DNA of 9,144 bases, from the NCBI GenBank assembly GCA_002317245.1, contig DCIU01000111.1:1-9144 (forward strand), read 5' to 3'. The notes under the pieces were generated by a model. That model was not told the origin of the DNA. It ran no database searches and worked only from the letters and a program-made list of their open reading frames with translations. The position numbers and the translations under genes are program-made. How positions within the stretch are numbered: position 1 is the stretch's first letter; each line of letters starts with the position of its first letter. This stretch comes from Lachnospiraceae bacterium UBA1718. Its GTDB lineage: Bacteria > Bacillota > Clostridia > Lachnospirales > Lachnospiraceae. This document shows positions 5,474-9,144 of this stretch, in pieces.

Positions 5474-6625
5474 TCACTTTGCGAAGTTTTTGTACATATC
5501 TACATGGTCATATATGGCTCTCCAGCCACTATGTGCATTGGCCGAAACAGCTATATATGGTGTCCCGGATACAGATGTGCCATAGCTTACAGCACAGTTA
5601 CCTGACTGAACCACATATCCCGTCTTGGCGCATATTACTTCTCCGCCACAATCCTTGTCTTCGATACGTCTTAAGAACCAGTTGGATATGGATATACCCT
5701 CCGGATGCTCCGTAGTTGAAGATGTGGTATATTTTTTCGCAGACATTACTGTCTTAAGGAATTCATTCTCTATTGCGGCGTTCATTATTATTGCCATGTC
5801 ATAGCAGGTTGAATAATGATTATCATTATAGATTCCAACAGTATTGGTGAAGTGGGTGGTGCTATCAATTCCAAGCTCCTTGCACTTCTCATTCATCATA
5901 TCCACGAACTCATCCTGGGTGCCCGCCACATACATGGCTAACTGGGCTGCTGCATCTCCACCTGATGAGAGGATTGTTCCATAGAAGAGGTCCTCGATTG
6001 TGACCATCTCGCCCTCAGCGAAGCCCACGCTGCTGCAGTCATTCCTATAGGCAAAATCGGTGGCGTCTATGCTTATGGCTACCTTCTCCTTAATAGAGTC
6101 TATGTGCTCGGCGGCAACAAGTACAGTCATTACCTTGGTCATGGAGGCAGGAACAATTCTAGTCTTATAATCTACCTGGCCCTCAATCTCATTAGTATCT
6201 ATATTTACCAGAATGGCTGAAGTGCTCTGCATATTGTCACTCTGCATGAACTTCATATCAGCAGCTTCCGTATAAGAATACTTACCGTGACTGGCAGATG
6301 CTGAAGGGTCGATATCATCAGGATCTCTTGTATCCTCCACCTCCTGGGGCTCTTCTATAGTAATAGGCTCTGTAATAACCTCTACGGAAGCTTCCGCCAG
6401 AGCAGCCTTCTTCTCAGCTCGTCTCTTATTTGCTTTTTTAATTGATAGGACAAGAACAATGATGATAACCAGCCCTATAAGTATGAGGCCTCCAAGCTTG
6501 GCAAGGCGAATAATCTGAGCACGTTTTCTCTGCTGCTGCAGCTTCTCGCGTCTCCTGCGGGCCATCTCCCGTTCCCAGGCCGCCTGTCTTCTTGCCTCGT
6601 CCTCTTCTTCGTACCAGTTAGGCAT
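5474..6625 (-). CDS. Serine-type D-Ala-D-Ala carboxypeptidase (peptidase S11), N-terminally membrane-anchored
   Basis: A 383-residue penicillin-binding-protein-type enzyme that would trim the terminal D-Ala from peptidoglycan stem peptides outside the membrane. The active-site motifs are SMTK (161-164, nucleophile Ser161), SGGD (221-224) in the place of the usual SxN, and KTG (334-336). The N-terminus is unusual: about 40 charged, Arg/Glu-rich residues that may form a coiled coil, then one transmembrane helix (about 45-61) followed by basic residues, so a type II anchor without a clear cleavage site. An acidic linker (81-107) leads to the catalytic domain. The sequence ends 47 residues after KTG, too short for the C-terminal beta domain and amphipathic helix of DacA/DacF types. 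The start overlaps the glycosidase stop by 8 nt (ATGCCTAA), with a GGAAAAAG-type site upstream. No strong terminator directly follows. Confidence 0.92.
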   Translation of the reverse strand: MPNWYEEEDEARRQAAWEREMARRRREKLQQQRKRAQIIRLAKLGGLILIGLVIIIVLVLSIKKANKRRAEKKAALAEASVEVITEPITIEEPQEVEDTRDPDDIDPSASASHGKYSYTEAADMKFMQSDNMQSTSAILVNIDTNEIEGQVDYKTRIVPASMTKVMTVLVAAEHIDSIKEKVAISIDATDFAYRNDCSSVGFAEGEMVTIEDLFYGTILSSGGDAAAQLAMYVAGTQDEFVDMMNEKCKELGIDSTTHFTNTVGIYNDNHYSTCYDMAIIMNAAIENEFLKTVMSAKKYTTSSTTEHPEGISISNWFLRRIEDKDCGGEVICAKTGYVVQSGNCAVSYGTSVSGTPYIAVSANAHSGWRAIYDHVDMYKNFAK

Positions 6626-8681
6626 TCTTCTTTTTCCTGTTCTTAGTATAGTTCAGTACAATTGCCTGATTAGGCTTCATTGTAATAGTAAGAATTCCAT
6701 TCTTATCCCTACGCGGGCGCTTCTCCTCTGTCAGGAAGCCTTCGCGGTCAGTGGATAAGAGGGTCTCGTACTTAAGGTTCTTACCCAGTCCCATCATCCA
6801 TGTAGACAGCTTAAGTTCCACATTGATGTTGTTATTATTAATAATGGTAAGGACGCCCTCGCCCTCAATCACACGGCCATAGGCAATTACACCTGTTGGG
6901 GACAGAAGCGGAATAATGGAGCCCTTCTTCAGAGCCTCTGATTCCTTATGCATGGCAATAGCCGCCTTATGGAAGGCAAGCATATCTGTATCTTCCTTGC
7001 CCCATGGGTAGGTTCTTCTATTATCAGGATCAGTGAATCCAGCCATACCGGCCTCATCACCGTAATATACAGTAGGAGCACCTGGCCATGTCATCTGCAT
7101 TACTACAGCTTCACGCATAAGATACTTCTTAACGTCAGTCTCTGCAGCCTTCTCGCCCAGAGCATCGACTCTTCCCACCTTACCATTGGTTCTTGTTAAG
7201 AATCTGGAATGGTCGTGGTTGCTAAGCTCGTTCATAGCTGTGTAGAGAGATCCATTGGAGAATCTGGCTCCGTTAGTCCTCATACTCTTCCAGAAAGCAT
7301 TCTGGTCATTTATTAGCTCAGGTCTGCATTCATCACTATGCTTCTCCATTCCTGTCAAAAACCAGGTAACTGGCTCCATGAATGCATCATAGTTCATGAC
7401 GGTATCCCACTGGTTACCTGATAGCCAGCTGGATGGATCGCCGTAATGCTCGCCTAAGATGATAGCGTCAGGGTTGGCTTCTTTTACCTTCTTACGGAAG
7501 TCCGCCCAGAAGAGATGGGCTGAATGCTCGGATGGACCAAGGTCCGCTGCCACATCAAGTCTCCAGCCATCAGCATTGTAGGGAGCTGACACCCACTTGG
7601 CACCTATCTCCAGAATCTTCTTCCATAATTCGTCAGTAGTATAGTTAAGCTTAGGCAGGGTATCGAAATCCCACCAGCTCATGTATCTGTTATTGTAAGG
7701 CCATTCTCCATCACTTCTCCATACGAAGTAGTCATGGTATGGGCTCTTCTTGTCTATATAGGCACCCTTCTCATAGCCCTCAGCATTCTCGTAGATGCGC
7801 TCTGCGTCCATCCACTTATTGAAGGAACCGCAGTGGTTGAAGACTCCATCAAGGATTATCTTCATACCACGCTCATGGGCTGCTGCCGTAAGCTTACAGA
7901 AGAGTTCGTTGGATGCCTCGAGGTTGTCCTTAGTAGTAACGCGGCTAATGAACTTACTAGCTTCAGCATTACTTGTTGAAGGGTCTGTCAGAACCTCTCC
8001 TTCATCCACCTTGATGACACCGAAGTGAGGATCTACATAGTCATAATCAGCAATATCGTATTTGTGATTAGATGGTGATAAGAAGATAGGATTAAGGTAG
8101 ATAACCTCAATTCCAAGGTCCTTCAGGTAATCAAGCTTATCGATTACACCCTGAAGGTCTCCGCCATAATGGGCTGTGATACCATTGCCAATTGGCTGAT
8201 CCCACTCTCTATGCTCAGTTAGCATATCAATGTATTTATACTCTCCGTCCACCACGTCGTTGGACTTGTCGCCATTGCAGAATCTGTCCACATATATCTG
8301 ATAGAAGACTCCACCCTTGGCCCAGTCAGGAGTCTTGAAGCCCGGAATCAGCTTGAAGTAATACTCTGGACTTGTCTTCTTAACAACGCCTCTGGCATCA
8401 TATACGAAGATGGCCTCTTCACACTCAATCCTGAAGAAATATGAGAAGGTCTTGGATGTTATGTCAATCTTAGCCTCGAAGTAGTCGAAGCCGTTCTTAT
8501 TCTTGATGACCTTCTCCATAGGATATTCCTTGTCATCAGTAATAAGGGCCACTGTCTTAGCTGCCTTCATAAGTACACGAAGCTTAATGGTGACATTATC
8601 ACCCTCATTCACCTCGCATGGATTCACATAGTATTCAGTTGTGTCGCTGAAGATAGACTTCTTTATTTCTAATAGATTCAT
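6618..8681 (-). CDS. GH13 alpha-glycosidase (neopullulanase / cyclomaltodextrinase-like), cytoplasmic
   Basis: A 687-residue enzyme expected to hydrolyse alpha-1,4 bonds in maltodextrins, cyclodextrins or pullulan fragments. Numbering from the ATG at 8681: an N-terminal beta domain (about 1-115) resembles CBM34-type domains, and the catalytic barrel begins near GGVFYQIYVDRF (123-134). The four GH13 regions are DGVFNH (278-283), DGWRLD with nucleophile Asp376, ILGEHYG with acid/base Glu411, and NHDHS with Asp490. A C-terminal beta domain follows, ending in a basic tail. There is no signal peptide. The ATG at 8681 is 1 nt after the ftsH stop (TAA-A-ATG) and lacks a clear ribosome binding site, suggesting reinitiation. 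A TTG at 8690 would add three residues and is less likely. The exact substrate cannot be told from sequence. Confidence 0.92.
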   Translation of the reverse strand: MNLLEIKKSIFSDTTEYYVNPCEVNEGDNVTIKLRVLMKAAKTVALITDDKEYPMEKVIKNKNGFDYFEAKIDITSKTFSYFFRIECEEAIFVYDARGVVKKTSPEYYFKLIPGFKTPDWAKGGVFYQIYVDRFCNGDKSNDVVDGEYKYIDMLTEHREWDQPIGNGITAHYGGDLQGVIDKLDYLKDLGIEVIYLNPIFLSPSNHKYDIADYDYVDPHFGVIKVDEGEVLTDPSTSNAEASKFISRVTTKDNLEASNELFCKLTAAAHERGMKIILDGVFNHCGSFNKWMDAERIYENAEGYEKGAYIDKKSPYHDYFVWRSDGEWPYNNRYMSWWDFDTLPKLNYTTDELWKKILEIGAKWVSAPYNADGWRLDVAADLGPSEHSAHLFWADFRKKVKEANPDAIILGEHYGDPSSWLSGNQWDTVMNYDAFMEPVTWFLTGMEKHSDECRPELINDQNAFWKSMRTNGARFSNGSLYTAMNELSNHDHSRFLTRTNGKVGRVDALGEKAAETDVKKYLMREAVVMQMTWPGAPTVYYGDEAGMAGFTDPDNRRTYPWGKEDTDMLAFHKAAIAMHKESEALKKGSIIPLLSPTGVIAYGRVIEGEGVLTIINNNNINVELKLSTWMMGLGKNLKYETLLSTDREGFLTEEKRPRRDKNGILTITMKPNQAIVLNYTKNRKKKNA

Positions 8682-8682
8682 T

Positions 8683-9144
8683 TTATACAATAAATAATGC
8701 TTCGAATTCGTCGCGTGTTATGCGCTCCTTCTCAATAAGAAGGTCTGCGCTACGGTCCAGGATGTCGCGATTGGCAAGAATCATATCCTTAGCCTTACGA
8801 TAGCAGTCATCAATGATGGCTTTAACTTCCTTATCAATCTCGCCAGTGATGTACTCGCTGTGACTTCTCTGATGAGCAAGGTCACGACCAATGAATACTT
8901 CATCCTCGTCATCGTCATAATTAATTACACCGATATTGTCCGACATACCATACTTGGTTACCATCTTGCGGGCTGTCTTGGTAGCTCTCTTAATATCGTT
9001 AGAAGCACCTGTTGTAATATCGCCGAAGATAATCTCCTCTGCAATACGTCCACCAAGGAGCACCATAATATCCTGAATCATACGTCCCTTGGTTAGGAAC
9101 ATCTCATCCTTCTCAGGAAGTGGCATTGTATAACCTGCTGCCCC
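8683..9144 (-). CDS. ftsH: ATP-dependent zinc metalloprotease FtsH, C-terminal part only
   Basis: The frame is open to the window edge, and about 153 C-terminal residues are present. They begin GAAGYTMPLPEKDE and continue through LLGGRIAEEIIFGD and TTGASNDIKRAT, the conserved M41 peptidase region. The Asp of the SND motif corresponds to the third zinc ligand. MVTKYGMSD is another family block, and the C-terminus ends with a Glu-rich helical segment (LLIEKERITRDEFEALF). The N-terminal membrane helices, the AAA ATPase and the HExxH motif lie outside the window. FtsH is a membrane-bound hexameric protease that degrades misfolded and regulatory proteins. The stop codon is followed after 1 nt by the start of the glycosidase gene, so the two are probably co-transcribed. 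The ATG at 9126 is internal, not the true start. Confidence 0.96.
   Translation of the reverse strand, partial: GAAGYTMPLPEKDEMFLTKGRMIQDIMVLLGGRIAEEIIFGDITTGASNDIKRATKTARKMVTKYGMSDNIGVINYDDDEDEVFIGRDLAHQRSHSEYITGEIDKEVKAIIDDCYRKAKDMILANRDILDRSADLLIEKERITRDEFEALFIV

Noticed and set aside
8679..8690. TTG at 8690 as the glycosidase start
   Set aside because: It would overlap the ftsH stop and has no ribosome binding site. The ATG at 8681 gives a TAA-A-ATG coupling arrangement and a normal start codon.

Overview
The window looks like an ordinary chromosomal stretch of a low-to-moderate GC Firmicute, most likely class Clostridia and plausibly Lachnospiraceae. This is inferred from gene content (FtsH, clostridial-type S11 carboxypeptidase, TrkA/TrkH, UppP, RNHCP protein), the AGGAGG-type ribosome binding sites, and densely packed co-oriented genes. 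Every supported gene is on the minus strand, so transcription runs from the high-coordinate end towards position 1. No rRNA, tRNA, CRISPR array, transposase or phage gene is visible.

Layout in transcription order. (1) 9144-5474: the C-terminal part of the membrane protease FtsH, a cytoplasmic GH13 maltodextrin-type glycosidase that starts 1 nt after the ftsH stop, and an N-terminally anchored S11 D,D-carboxypeptidase that overlaps the glycosidase by 8 nt. These three look translationally coupled. (2) 5473-5172: a 302-base gap without a gene. It holds a good sigma-A-like promoter, a transcribed leader with a large inverted repeat and a 26-bp perfect palindrome, and an intrinsic terminator with eight Us that ends only about 43 nt before the next start codon. 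This resembles a transcription-attenuation leader. (3) 5171-675: a lipoprotein with two OB-fold-like halves, TrkA (two RCK halves), TrkH (K+ channel-like subunit) and UppP (undecaprenyl-diphosphate phosphatase), with only 9-15 nt between genes, hence one operon. (4) 674-529: a short gap filled by a GC-rich element of about 116 bp bounded by near-perfect inverted repeats. (5) 528-1: an RNHCP zinc-ribbon protein whose 3' end overlaps the start of a membrane protein cut by the window edge, recognisable as the N-terminus of AzlC. A perfect 10-bp hairpin lies inside the azlC start region.

Functionally, the central operon combines K+ uptake (TrkA gating TrkH) with cell-envelope lipid-carrier recycling (UppP) and an exported lipoprotein. 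The upstream block combines membrane proteolysis, alpha-glucan breakdown and peptidoglycan trimming. The most promising uncharacterised signals are the Trk-operon leader (structured RNA plus terminator, with an ATACCCC motif at exact 62-bp intervals) and the GC-rich inverted-repeat element between uppP and the RNHCP gene.
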